12,614 nt of DNA from Bacillota bacterium. GTDB taxonomy: Bacteria; Bacillota; Clostridia; Lachnospirales; Bianqueaceae. The translations under genes and the position numbers were made by a program. The stretch is taken from contig JAFVHC010000253.1 of NCBI GenBank assembly GCA_017474705.1, positions 1 through 12,614 of the forward strand. The letters run 5' to 3'. The notes under the pieces were generated by a model that saw only the letters and a program-made list of their open reading frames with translations, was not told the origin of the DNA and ran no database searches. Every line of letters starts with the position of its first letter. Within the stretch, counting starts at the first letter, position 1. Below are positions 6,228 to 12,614 of the stretch, piece after piece.

Positions 6228-7732
6228 TGGGCGTGGAGTTTATCTATCCTGAATTCGAAGTGATCCGCAATGAAGCCCGTTGTATCACATGCCGTGTCTG
6301 TGAACGGCAGTGTGCGAATGAAGTACACTCCTTCAGCGAAGCACGCGGCATGATGATCAGTGACGAATCGAAATGTGTCAACTGTCAACGGTGTGTATCA
6401 CTTTGTCCGACAAGAGCCTTGAAGATCGTGAAAAGTGATTGTGTACTTCGTGAAAATGCCAACTGGCAGAACGATACGATCCGGGAGATCTATAAACAAG
6501 CCTCGAGCGGAGGCGTGCTGCTGTCTTCCATGGGGAATCCTAAACCGCTTCCGGTCTACTGGGACAAGATCCTGATCAATGCATCCCAGGTAACGAATCC
6601 GCCCATCGATCCGCTGCGCGAGCCGATGGAAACACGTGTCTATCTCGGCAAAAAGCCTGAGAAGATCCAGCGGACGGCTGATGGAAATCTCAATTGTGAC
6701 CTGCCGCCGCAGATCGAGCTGTCGATGCCTGTCATGTTTTCGGCCATGAGCTATGGGTCCATCAGTTATAATGCACATGCTTCTTTAGCGCGAGCCGCTT
6801 CGACGCTAGGGATCCTGTACAATACCGGTGAAGGTGGTCTGCATGAGGACTTTTACCGATATGGATCGCATACGATCGTGCAGGTGGCGAGCGGCCGTTT
6901 TGGAGTGCATGAAGACTATCTGGAAGCCGGTGCGGCTATCGAGATCAAGATGGGGCAGGGGGCGAAGCCCGGTATCGGCGGGCACCTGCCCGGGGCGAAG
7001 ATCGTCGGGGATGTGTCCCGGACTCGTATGATCCCGGAGGGTACCGACGCCATTTCACCTGCACCGCACCATGATATTTATTCCATCGAGGACCTGCGGC
7101 AGCTGGTCTATTCCTTGAAGGAAGCTACCGCATATCAAAAGCCTGTGATCGTCAAAGTCGCGGCCGTACATAACATCGCCGCGATCGCCAGCGGCATCGC
7201 CCGCAGTGGGGCGGATATCATCGCTATCGATGGTTTCCGCGGCGGTACAGGCGCTGCACCGACCCGCATCCGTGACAACGTCGGCATCCCGATCGAGTTG
7301 GCATTGGCAGCCGTCGATCAACGGCTCCGTGATGAAGGGATCCGCAATAATATTTCCCTTGTTGTTGGTGGGTCCATACGCTGTGCGTCTGACGTGGTAA
7401 AAGCGATCGCCCTTGGTGCGGATGCTTGTTATATCGCCACGGCCGCCGTGCTGGCATTGGGCTGCCACCTTTGCCGTACGTGCCATACCGGCAAGTGTAA
7501 CTGGGGCATTGCGACCCAGCAGCCTGATCTGGTCAAACGGCTGAACCCGGATATCGGAAGCGAGCGGCTGATCAACTTGATGACTGCCTGGCGCCATGAA
7601 ATCATGGAACTGATGGGGGGCATGGGGATCAACTCCATAGAAGCACTGCGGGGGAATCGTCTGATGCTGCGTGGTGTCGGACTGAACGAGAAAGAACTGG
7701 AGATCCTGGGGATCTCACACGCGGGGGAATGA
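6227..7732 (+). CDS. Glutamate synthase FMN-binding subunit with N-terminal ferredoxin domain
   Basis: 501-aa catalytic core of glutamate synthase, combining ammonia with 2-oxoglutarate at FMN. The N-terminus carries two [4Fe-4S] motifs: Cys19, 22, 25, 29 and Cys50, 53, 56, 60. The FMN/synthase barrel follows, with TGEGGLHEDF (200-209), MGQGAKPGIGGHLPG (242-256), SPAPHHDIYS (277-286), AIDGFRGGTGAAPT (333-346) and VGGSIR (380-385). The 3Fe-4S motif is Cys413-x5-Cys419-x4-Cys424, with an extra Cys416 inside, leading into WGIATQ. This is the stand-alone archaeal-type GltB core; the glutaminase and GXGXG parts fused to it in E. coli GltB are separate genes on either side. AGGAGG (6211-6216) precedes the ATG by 10 nt, and the following gene starts 4 nt after the stop. 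Confidence 0.95.
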   Translation: MGVEFIYPEFEVIRNEARCITCRVCERQCANEVHSFSEARGMMISDESKCVNCQRCVSLCPTRALKIVKSDCVLRENANWQNDTIREIYKQASSGGVLLSSMGNPKPLPVYWDKILINASQVTNPPIDPLREPMETRVYLGKKPEKIQRTADGNLNCDLPPQIELSMPVMFSAMSYGSISYNAHASLARAASTLGILYNTGEGGLHEDFYRYGSHTIVQVASGRFGVHEDYLEAGAAIEIKMGQGAKPGIGGHLPGAKIVGDVSRTRMIPEGTDAISPAPHHDIYSIEDLRQLVYSLKEATAYQKPVIVKVAAVHNIAAIASGIARSGADIIAIDGFRGGTGAAPTRIRDNVGIPIELALAAVDQRLRDEGIRNNISLVVGGSIRCASDVVKAIALGADACYIATAAVLALGCHLCRTCHTGKCNWGIATQQPDLVKRLNPDIGSERLINLMTAWRHEIMELMGGMGINSIEALRGNRLMLRGVGLNEKELEILGISHAGE

Positions 7733-7736
7733 GTCA

Positions 7737-8177
7737 ATGAAACGAGTCTATGTCAATGAAGCATGGTGCCTGGGGTGCCATCTCTGTGAATATAACTGTG
7801 CCTTCGCGAATTCCGGCCTGGATGATATGGTGCTGGCACTCAAAGGCAGACCGATCTACCCCAGGATCCACGTCGAGGAGGCTGATAAGATCACCTATGC
7901 GGTCTCCTGCCGCCACTGCGAAGACCCGATCTGCGTGAAAAGCTGCATCGCAGGTGCTTTATCCAAAGAAGATGGTGTGATCCGGATCGATCAGGAAAAA
8001 TGCGTCGGGTGCTTCACCTGCGTACTGGTATGTCCGTACGGCGCACTGGCACCAAACAAAGACGGTGTCATGCAGAAGTGTGAACTGTGTCTGCAGAATA
8101 CCTGCGGAGAACCCGCATGTGTCAAAGGCTGCCCGAACAAGGCGATCGTATATGAGGAACGGGGTGAGGCGCTATGA
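7737..8177 (+). CDS. Poly-[4Fe-4S] ferredoxin, probable electron carrier of glutamate synthase
   Basis: 146-aa ferredoxin of the HycB/DmsB-like type. Cysteines fall in four groups: 11, 14, 17, 21; 58, 61, 66, 70; 89, 92, 95, 99; and 115, 118, 128, 132. That is enough for four [4Fe-4S] clusters, and Cys123 is a spare. No signal peptide or membrane segment is visible, so it is cytoplasmic. Placed between the FMN subunit and the FAD oxidoreductase, it most likely passes electrons from NAD(P)H via FAD to the FMN/3Fe-4S centre. Its stop overlaps the next start (ATGA, 8174-8177), suggesting coupled translation and a fixed ratio. The family is certain; the partner is inferred from gene order. Confidence 0.9.
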   Translation: MKRVYVNEAWCLGCHLCEYNCAFANSGLDDMVLALKGRPIYPRIHVEEADKITYAVSCRHCEDPICVKSCIAGALSKEDGVIRIDQEKCVGCFTCVLVCPYGALAPNKDGVMQKCELCLQNTCGEPACVKGCPNKAIVYEERGEAL

Positions 8178-9406
8178 AACAGTATGTCATCGTCGGTAAC
8201 GGGGTGGCCGCTGCCGGGTGTATCGAGGGGATCCGCGGTGTCGATCCGAACAGCCCGATTACAGTGATCTCCGAAGAAGAGCATGCGGTGTACTGCCGTC
8301 CTCTGATCTCCTACTATTTGGAGGGGAAAACGGATCTTGACAGGATGCAGTACCGTCCGCAGGACTTCTATGAAAAAATGAAGTGTCGGGTCATGTACGG
8401 ACGGAAAGCACTGCATATCCGGCATGATGTACAGGAGGTCGAGGTGGATGACGGTACTCGTCTGCCCTATACAGAACTCTGTCTCGCGACGGGATCCGCT
8501 CCTTTTGTCCCACCTTTCTCGGGTCTGGATACGGTCGCTGAAAAGTATTCTTTTATGACATTGGACGATGCGTTGGCGTTGGAGAGAGGGATCGATCCGA
8601 CCAGTCGCGTACTGATCGTCGGTGCAGGTTTGATCGGTTTGAAATGTGCCGAGGGGATCGTGGAGCGCGTGGCATCGGTCACGGTTTGTGATTTGGCCGA
8701 TCGGGTGCTTTCCAGCATCCTGGATGCGGAATGTGCCGCCCTGATGCAGCAGCATCTGGAACAGCACGGTATCACATTTTATCTCAACGACAGTGTGGAC
8801 CGGTTCGAGGGTCATACAGCACATATGAAGAGTGGTGCAAGAGTCTCGTTCGACGTTCTGGTCCTTGCTGTAGGTGTCCGGGCCAATACAGTTTTGCTCA
8901 AGGAGATCGGTGGAGAAGTCGACCGGGGGATCGTTGTGGATGAAAGGATGAAGACATCTGTGCCGGGCATCTATGCGGCCGGCGACTGTGCCGAAGGGCT
9001 GGATATCGCCCTGGGGCAGAAGCGGGTCTTGGCGATCCTTCCGAACGGGTACATGCAAGGGTATACGGCCGGCATCAACATGGCGGGCGGCAGCGTCGTA
9101 TTTGATAAAGCCATCCCCATGAATTCCATCGGTTTTTTCGGACTGCACGCTATGACGGCAGGCGTTTATGAAGGCGAAGTCTACGAAGAAAAGACCGAGA
9201 CTTCGCTGAAAAGGCTGTTCACCAAAGATGACCTTCTGAAAGGATTCATCTTGATCGGCTGCGATGAGCGGGCGGGCATCTATACCTCTCTGATCCGTGA
9301 GAAAATACCATTGTCATCGGTCAATTTTGAGATCCTTAAAATATCTGCAACGACTGCCGCATTTTCTCCGGAGATTCGTAGCAAAAAGTTTGGAGGTGTG
9401 GTATAA
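8174..9406 (+). CDS. FAD-dependent NAD(P)H oxidoreductase, probable electron-input subunit of glutamate synthase
   Basis: 410-aa flavoprotein of the pyridine nucleotide-disulfide oxidoreductase class, closest in pattern to the NADH:nitrite reductase/rubredoxin reductase group. The FAD-binding motif IVGNGVAAAG is at 6-15, the NAD(P)-binding motif VLIVGAGLIGLKCAE at 146-160, and the second FAD motif GIYAAGDCAE at 265-274. YCRPLISYYL (40-49) is typical of the group, and no CxxxxC redox disulfide is seen. It probably takes electrons from NADH or NADPH and hands them to the ferredoxin encoded just upstream, replacing the GltD-type small subunit of proteobacterial glutamate synthase. It overlaps the ferredoxin gene by 4 nt and is followed 4 nt later by the GXGXG subunit. 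Confidence 0.9.
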   Translation: MKQYVIVGNGVAAAGCIEGIRGVDPNSPITVISEEEHAVYCRPLISYYLEGKTDLDRMQYRPQDFYEKMKCRVMYGRKALHIRHDVQEVEVDDGTRLPYTELCLATGSAPFVPPFSGLDTVAEKYSFMTLDDALALERGIDPTSRVLIVGAGLIGLKCAEGIVERVASVTVCDLADRVLSSILDAECAALMQQHLEQHGITFYLNDSVDRFEGHTAHMKSGARVSFDVLVLAVGVRANTVLLKEIGGEVDRGIVVDERMKTSVPGIYAAGDCAEGLDIALGQKRVLAILPNGYMQGYTAGINMAGGSVVFDKAIPMNSIGFFGLHAMTAGVYEGEVYEEKTETSLKRLFTKDDLLKGFILIGCDERAGIYTSLIREKIPLSSVNFEILKISATTAAFSPEIRSKKFGGVV

Positions 9407-9410
9407 TCCT

Positions 9411-10130
9411 ATGATGATTCGTGCAAATGGATTGGACCCAAGCGTTTTGAACGATGCGATCCGAAAATCAACGGAAGTATGTGAAATAGAAGGCTGCTGC
9501 GGACAACGGTTCCTTGCGGCGGGCATGGCGCACAAAGATATCACCATCCATGGGATCCCCGGCAATGCACTGGGTGCTTACCTGAATGGAGCCAAGATCA
9601 CGGTGTTGGGCAATGCACAGGATGCGGTCGGTGATACGATGAACGAAGGCAAAATCGTGATCCATGGGAACACAGGAGATGCTGCGGGATACGCTATGCG
9701 CGGCGGAAAGATCTATGTGAAGGGAAACGCGGGTTATCGTGCCGGTATCCACATGAAGGCTTACAAGGACAAGGTGCCTTTGATGGTGATCGGCGGTAAG
9801 GCTGGCAGCTTTCTGGGCGAATATCAGGCCGGCGGCGTCATCATTGTGCTCAATCTGGAAAAGCCGCAGGAGAAATGTGTAGGATTCTTCCCATGCACGG
9901 GGATGCATGGGGGCAAGATGTTCCTGCGGTCTGCTTGTGAAAATGTATCGTTTCCCGCGCAGGTCACGGCCTGCCCGGCAGGAGCAGAGGATCTGAAGGA
10001 ACTTCGTACGCATCTGGAAGAGTACTGTCAGCTGTTTGAACTGGATATAGAGGCCGTGCTTTCGGCACCGTTCACAGTAGTGACGCCGGACAGTAAAAAT
10101 CCATACCGCCAGATGTATGTAGCAAATTAA
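9411..10130 (+). CDS. Glutamate synthase GXGXG-domain subunit
   Basis: 239-aa protein made almost wholly of the GXGXG right-handed beta-helix that forms the C-terminal structural domain of large GltB proteins. Repeats are visible as HGIPGNALGAYLNG (47-60), LGNAQDAVGDTMNEG (66-80), HGNTGDAAGYAMRGG (85-99) and KGNAGYRAGIHM (104-115). The late GFFPCTGMHGGKM (158-170) is also typical. It has no catalytic residues of its own and presumably supports the ammonia tunnel between glutaminase and FMN subunits. The start at 9411 (ATGATG) fits the beginning of homology (MIRANGLDP). GGAGG at 9392-9396 is a rather distant ribosome site (14 nt), so translation may depend on coupling to the preceding gene, which stops 4 nt before. 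Confidence 0.93.
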   Translation: MMIRANGLDPSVLNDAIRKSTEVCEIEGCCGQRFLAAGMAHKDITIHGIPGNALGAYLNGAKITVLGNAQDAVGDTMNEGKIVIHGNTGDAAGYAMRGGKIYVKGNAGYRAGIHMKAYKDKVPLMVIGGKAGSFLGEYQAGGVIIVLNLEKPQEKCVGFFPCTGMHGGKMFLRSACENVSFPAQVTACPAGAEDLKELRTHLEEYCQLFELDIEAVLSAPFTVVTPDSKNPYRQMYVAN

Positions 10131-10139
10131 GAAAAAAAC

Positions 10140-10146
10140 AGGAGAG
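10140..10146 (+). promoter_or_regulatory. Ribosome binding site that fixes the glnA start
   Basis: AGGAGAG lies 6 nt before the ATG at 10153 but directly abuts the in-frame ATG at 10147, which leaves no room for initiation there. The 10153 start is therefore preferred. Confidence 0.75.
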
Positions 10147-10152
10147 ATGGTC

Positions 10153-11364
10153 ATGAGGTATTCAAAAGAAGAGGTCATGCAATACACCCGAGAAGAGGAT
10201 GTGAAATTCATCCGGCTTGCGTTCTGCGATGTTTTCGGCAAGCAAAAAAATATCGCCATCGTGGCGGAAGAACTGCCTCGGGCTTTTGAATACGGTATTG
10301 CGTTCGACGCGTCAGCGATCGCTGGCTTTGGGGATGAAGTGCACAGCGATCTGCTGTTGCATCCGGAGCCGGAGACACTCATGCTGCTCCCATGGCGGCC
10401 GGAACATGGCCGTGTCGTTCAGATGTTTTCCAGCATCACCCGGCCGGATGGTACACCCTTCGCCTGTGATACGCGGAATCTTTTGAAATCGGCCATTGCG
10501 GACGCGGCAAAAGCCGGCTATGAATTTACGTTTGGCGCCGAGCAGGAATTCTACCTTTTCCAGTTGGACGAAGAAGGGCAGCCGACGAAGATCCCCAGTG
10601 ATACGGCTGGGTATATGGACATTGCTCCTGAGGATCGAGGAGAAAATGTGCGCCGAGAGATCTGCCTGACCTTGGAACAGATGGGGATCCGTCCGGAGAG
10701 TTCGCATCATGAAGAAGGACCCGGTCAGAACGAGATCGATTTCCGCTACGCGGATGTATTGACTGCGGCCGATCAAGCCATGACGTTCCAACGTGTGGTG
10801 AAGACTGTAGCGCATCGAAACGGCCTGGCGGCGGATTTCTCGCCCAAACCTTTGGAAAACGAGCCGGGAAACGGCTTCCATATCAATATGTCGCTGCGGC
10901 CTTTGGAAGATGAGACGATATTCTCTCAGATGATCGCTGGCATCCTGAAGCATGCAGACGAGATGACTGCTTTTCTGAATCCAAGCGAGGATTCTTACAA
11001 ACGATTGGGCAGCCATAAAGCACCGCGGTATATTTCCTGGTCGCATGAAAACCGCTCACAGCTGGTCCGCATCCCAGCGGCTGTCGGTGAATACCGCCGC
11101 ATGGAACTGCGTTCGGCTGATCCAACTGCCAATCTGTATCTCGCGTTCGCACTGATGATCTATGCGGGGCTGGACGGGATCACGAACAAACTGGATCTAT
11201 GCGCACCGTCTGATATCAACCTGTACATGGCAGGTGCAGATGTGCTTTCCACGTATCAAACACTTCCTGGCAGCTTCGAGGAAGCCTGCAGAACCGCGAG
11301 AGCAAGCGATTTTATCAAGGCACACATTCCTCCTGAGATTCTTTCGATCTACTGTGGAAAATAA
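10153..11364 (+). CDS. glnA: Glutamine synthetase, short clostridial type I
   Basis: Makes glutamine from glutamate, ammonia and ATP. The 403-aa protein aligns with GSI from near the N-terminus. Visible active-site elements are Asp52 (FDAS), Glu130 and Glu132 (GAEQEF), SHHE (184-187) with Glu194 (GPGQNE), NGFH with His243, SYKRL (281-285), NRSQLVRIP (300-308) and ELRSADPTAN (318-327). Compared with B. subtilis GlnA (444 aa) it lacks the last ~40 residues and has Asp61 where feedback-sensing Arg62 lies. Its flap loop is one residue shorter, with Lys289 where the flap Glu (VPGYEAP) is expected. I recall similar short proteins in other Clostridia, so this is a subfamily and not a broken gene. 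It sits 22 nt after the GXGXG gene, with the ANTAR gene 15 nt downstream. Confidence 0.93.
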   Translation: MRYSKEEVMQYTREEDVKFIRLAFCDVFGKQKNIAIVAEELPRAFEYGIAFDASAIAGFGDEVHSDLLLHPEPETLMLLPWRPEHGRVVQMFSSITRPDGTPFACDTRNLLKSAIADAAKAGYEFTFGAEQEFYLFQLDEEGQPTKIPSDTAGYMDIAPEDRGENVRREICLTLEQMGIRPESSHHEEGPGQNEIDFRYADVLTAADQAMTFQRVVKTVAHRNGLAADFSPKPLENEPGNGFHINMSLRPLEDETIFSQMIAGILKHADEMTAFLNPSEDSYKRLGSHKAPRYISWSHENRSQLVRIPAAVGEYRRMELRSADPTANLYLAFALMIYAGLDGITNKLDLCAPSDINLYMAGADVLSTYQTLPGSFEEACRTARASDFIKAHIPPEILSIYCGK

Positions 11365-11379
11365 GGTGAGGTATCCCGT

Positions 11380-11964
11380 ATGGTTTTAGAAGAGCGGATA
11401 TACAGCGTACTCATCGTTTCCACGGCGGAAAAGATCAACAGTGCGCTGGTTTCTCTCCTGCCTGAATCTCACTATCAGCCGGTCAGGATCGTCTCCAGTG
11501 TCAGTGCGGCCAAACGTGCCTGGAGTGAGCGAAACTACGATTATGTGATCATCAATGCTCCACTGCCTGATGATACCGGCACGAGGTTCGCGATAGATGC
11601 GAAAGATGCAAAGGGCACAGTCGTTCTGCTGCTGATCCGTTCCGAGATCTACGATGAGATCCGTGAAAAGGTTGCGGTACATGGCGTGTTTACCTTGGCC
11701 AAACCATTTTCTCTGCCGCAGCTTTCCATTGCTCTGGACTGGATGGAAAGCGCCAGAGAGGGCTTGAGAAAAATGGAAAAGAAGACCCTGTCTGTCGAGG
11801 AAAAAATGGAAGAGATCAGGGTCATCAACCGTGCTAAGTGGGTCCTCATCTCCGAATTGAAGATGGATGAACCGCAGGCACATCGATATATCGAAAAACA
11901 GGCCATGGATCGATGTGTATCCAAAAAAGAGATCGCAGAAGAGATCATCAAAACTTACATATAA
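11380..11964 (+). CDS. ANTAR-domain RNA-binding antiterminator with a degenerate receiver domain
   Basis: 194-aa regulator. Residues 7-122 have a receiver-like fold pattern, but the phospho-acceptor position is Asn59 (DYVIINAPLPD) and the acidic pair after the first strand is missing (LIVSTAEK); Lys108 (AKPF) is kept. A predicted coiled coil at about 122-150 leads into an ANTAR domain (about 148-192) with the hallmark NRAKWVLISELKMDEPQAHR and QAMDRCVSKKEIAEEII. ANTAR proteins bind hexaloop RNA hairpins and prevent transcription termination. Both operon leaders in this window carry hairpins of that kind, so this is the likely regulator of both, including its own operon. Loss of the Asp suggests control by a ligand or partner protein and not by phosphorylation. 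GGTGAGG lies 8 nt before the ATG. Confidence 0.93.
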   Translation: MVLEERIYSVLIVSTAEKINSALVSLLPESHYQPVRIVSSVSAAKRAWSERNYDYVIINAPLPDDTGTRFAIDAKDAKGTVVLLLIRSEIYDEIREKVAVHGVFTLAKPFSLPQLSIALDWMESAREGLRKMEKKTLSVEEKMEEIRVINRAKWVLISELKMDEPQAHRYIEKQAMDRCVSKKEIAEEIIKTYI

Positions 11965-12000
11965 AAGATGCCACCCGAAAGGATGGCATCTTAATATTTT
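11965..12000. terminator. Bidirectional intrinsic terminator between the ANTAR gene and tmcAL
   Basis: AAGATGCCA (11965-11973) pairs with TGGCATCTT (11984-11992); a C-A mismatch and two further C-G pairs close a GAAA loop (CGAAAG). Rightward it is followed by AATATTTT, leftward by TTTATAT after the stem. It starts directly after the ANTAR stop codon, and its right arm contains part of the tmcAL stop codon (11993-11991), so it serves both convergent genes. Confidence 0.88.
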
Positions 12001-12614
12001 GTGAGGGGTTCGGTCCATTCTCGCCCGCGGGTCTTTTCGGAGTCGGTGACGTGGGCCAGATACAAATCGGAATAATAAGCTTCTTTTTGCAGGAGACCCT
12101 GTGCCTTGGTGGGATTGGTGATGATCGGTAAGGATGCTTTCTGCGTCATTTCCGCGAGCAGTGGTTCTGCTTCTCGGCGGAAGCCCAGTACACGGATGTA
12201 CTGAGGCGCACATGTGGCTGCGGCGTCGATCTCCAGCAGGATGTTCAGCAGGATCCGGCGGATCCTTGCTTTGGGATAGCGCCGTGTCGAGATCCGGTCG
12301 ACGGCTTCGGAGATGGGCATCGGACGGTCGATCGTCTGCAGGATGCGGTTTTCGAGCCCTTCATTTACATCGCGGATCCCGGCCAGAGATGCGGGGGTGT
12401 GATGGAGCAGACGGTCATAGAGCAGGGGCCCCCAGGAGTCGAAAGGATCGCACAAGGAGCTGCTTCTTAGGATCTGGAGGACTTCCTTTGGCATATACAG
12501 CGAAATATCTGCCCCGGCACAGATCAGGTCCCGCAGCATCGATGCGGAGGGCGCTTCCGGCAGCAGAGAATCATGGTAGGAAGTCTCGCGCAGGATGGGC
12601 AGCGGGATGAGGTC
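11991..12614 (-). CDS. tmcAL: tRNA(Met) cytidine acetate ligase, C-terminal part
   Basis: Partial gene open to the right edge; 207 residues are visible. It includes 25 in-frame codons before the first ATG at 12539, so that ATG is internal. The fragment contains RETSYHD and APSASMLRDL, matching the RxGxxYHD...ASAxxIR region. It also has EGLENRI, then RRYPKARIRRILLNILLEI, PQYIRVLGF and LPIITNP, the order seen in the YlbM/TmcAL family (formerly DUF795). TmcAL activates acetate with ATP and acetylates the wobble cytidine of elongator tRNA-Met (ac4C34), a role described for B. subtilis. The N-terminal nucleotidyltransferase-like catalytic half lies outside the window. It is convergent with the nitrogen operon, shares its terminator and is probably unrelated to it. 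Confidence 0.88.
   Translation of the reverse strand, partial: DLIPLPILRETSYHDSLLPEAPSASMLRDLICAGADISLYMPKEVLQILRSSSLCDPFDSWGPLLYDRLLHHTPASLAGIRDVNEGLENRILQTIDRPMPISEAVDRISTRRYPKARIRRILLNILLEIDAAATCAPQYIRVLGFRREAEPLLAEMTQKASLPIITNPTKAQGLLQKEAYYSDLYLAHVTDSEKTRGREWTEPLTKY

Noticed and set aside
7991..9148. Long open frame antisense to the ferredoxin and FAD oxidoreductase genes (similar ones at 5328-6167, 9468-10382 and 11386-12213)
   Set aside because: Low-complexity, His/Arg/Gln-rich translations without recognisable domains, lying opposite well-supported genes; they are by-products of codon use on the coding strand.
9402..9407. TATAAT just before the GXGXG gene as an internal promoter
   Set aside because: No acceptable -35 box about 17 nt upstream; it arises from the stop-codon context of the preceding gene.
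10147..10149. ATG 10147 as glnA start
   Set aside because: The AGGAGAG ribosome site abuts it with no spacing; ATG 10153 has a 6-nt spacing and fits the family N-terminus.

Overview
This is a nitrogen-assimilation region from a Gram-positive anaerobe, most likely a gut-type member of the Firmicutes (Clostridia or Erysipelotrichia). The evidence is: strong AGGAGG-type ribosome binding sites, near-consensus sigma-A promoters, intrinsic terminators, an archaeal/clostridial-type glutamate synthase split over several small genes, a short clostridial-type glutamine synthetase, and an ANTAR regulator next to it. The DNA is moderately GC-rich, and I cannot name a genus. No mobile element, CRISPR array, tRNA or rRNA gene was seen.

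Layout. Two divergent operons leave a 314-bp regulatory region (4819-5132). Leftward (minus strand): an ammonium transporter fused to a C-terminal PII domain, glutamine-dependent asparagine synthase, purF, and the first 34 codons of carA at the left edge. Spacing is tight: a 12-nt gap, then a 4-nt ATGA overlap, then a 16-nt overlap. Rightward (plus strand): the glutamine amidotransferase subunit of glutamate synthase, the ferredoxin/FMN synthase subunit, a poly-[4Fe-4S] ferredoxin, an FAD/NAD(P)H oxidoreductase, the GXGXG subunit, glutamine synthetase, and an ANTAR-domain RNA-binding regulator. A bidirectional terminator follows. The right edge holds the C-terminal part of tmcAL on the minus strand, convergent with the operon.

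How the genes fit together. The plus operon makes glutamate and glutamine (GS-GOGAT cycle). The minus operon imports and senses ammonium and then spends glutamine on asparagine, purines and carbamoyl phosphate. Each operon has a good sigma-A promoter (TTGACA-N17-TATAAT rightward, TTGACA-N18-TATAAT leftward). In each, a short leader contains an intrinsic terminator whose 5' arm can instead form a small hairpin with a six-base loop having A at position 1 and G at position 4. That loop rule is the one recognised by ANTAR antiterminators. The inferred circuit is that the ANTAR protein encoded at the end of the plus operon antiterminates both leaders. Its receiver domain lacks the phospho-acceptor Asp, so its input signal is probably not a histidine kinase.

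The best leads are the pair of single-hexaloop attenuators with the degenerate ANTAR regulator, the Amt-PII fusion lacking the usual Tyr modification site, and a glutamine synthetase lacking the feedback Arg, the flap Glu and the usual C-terminal tail.
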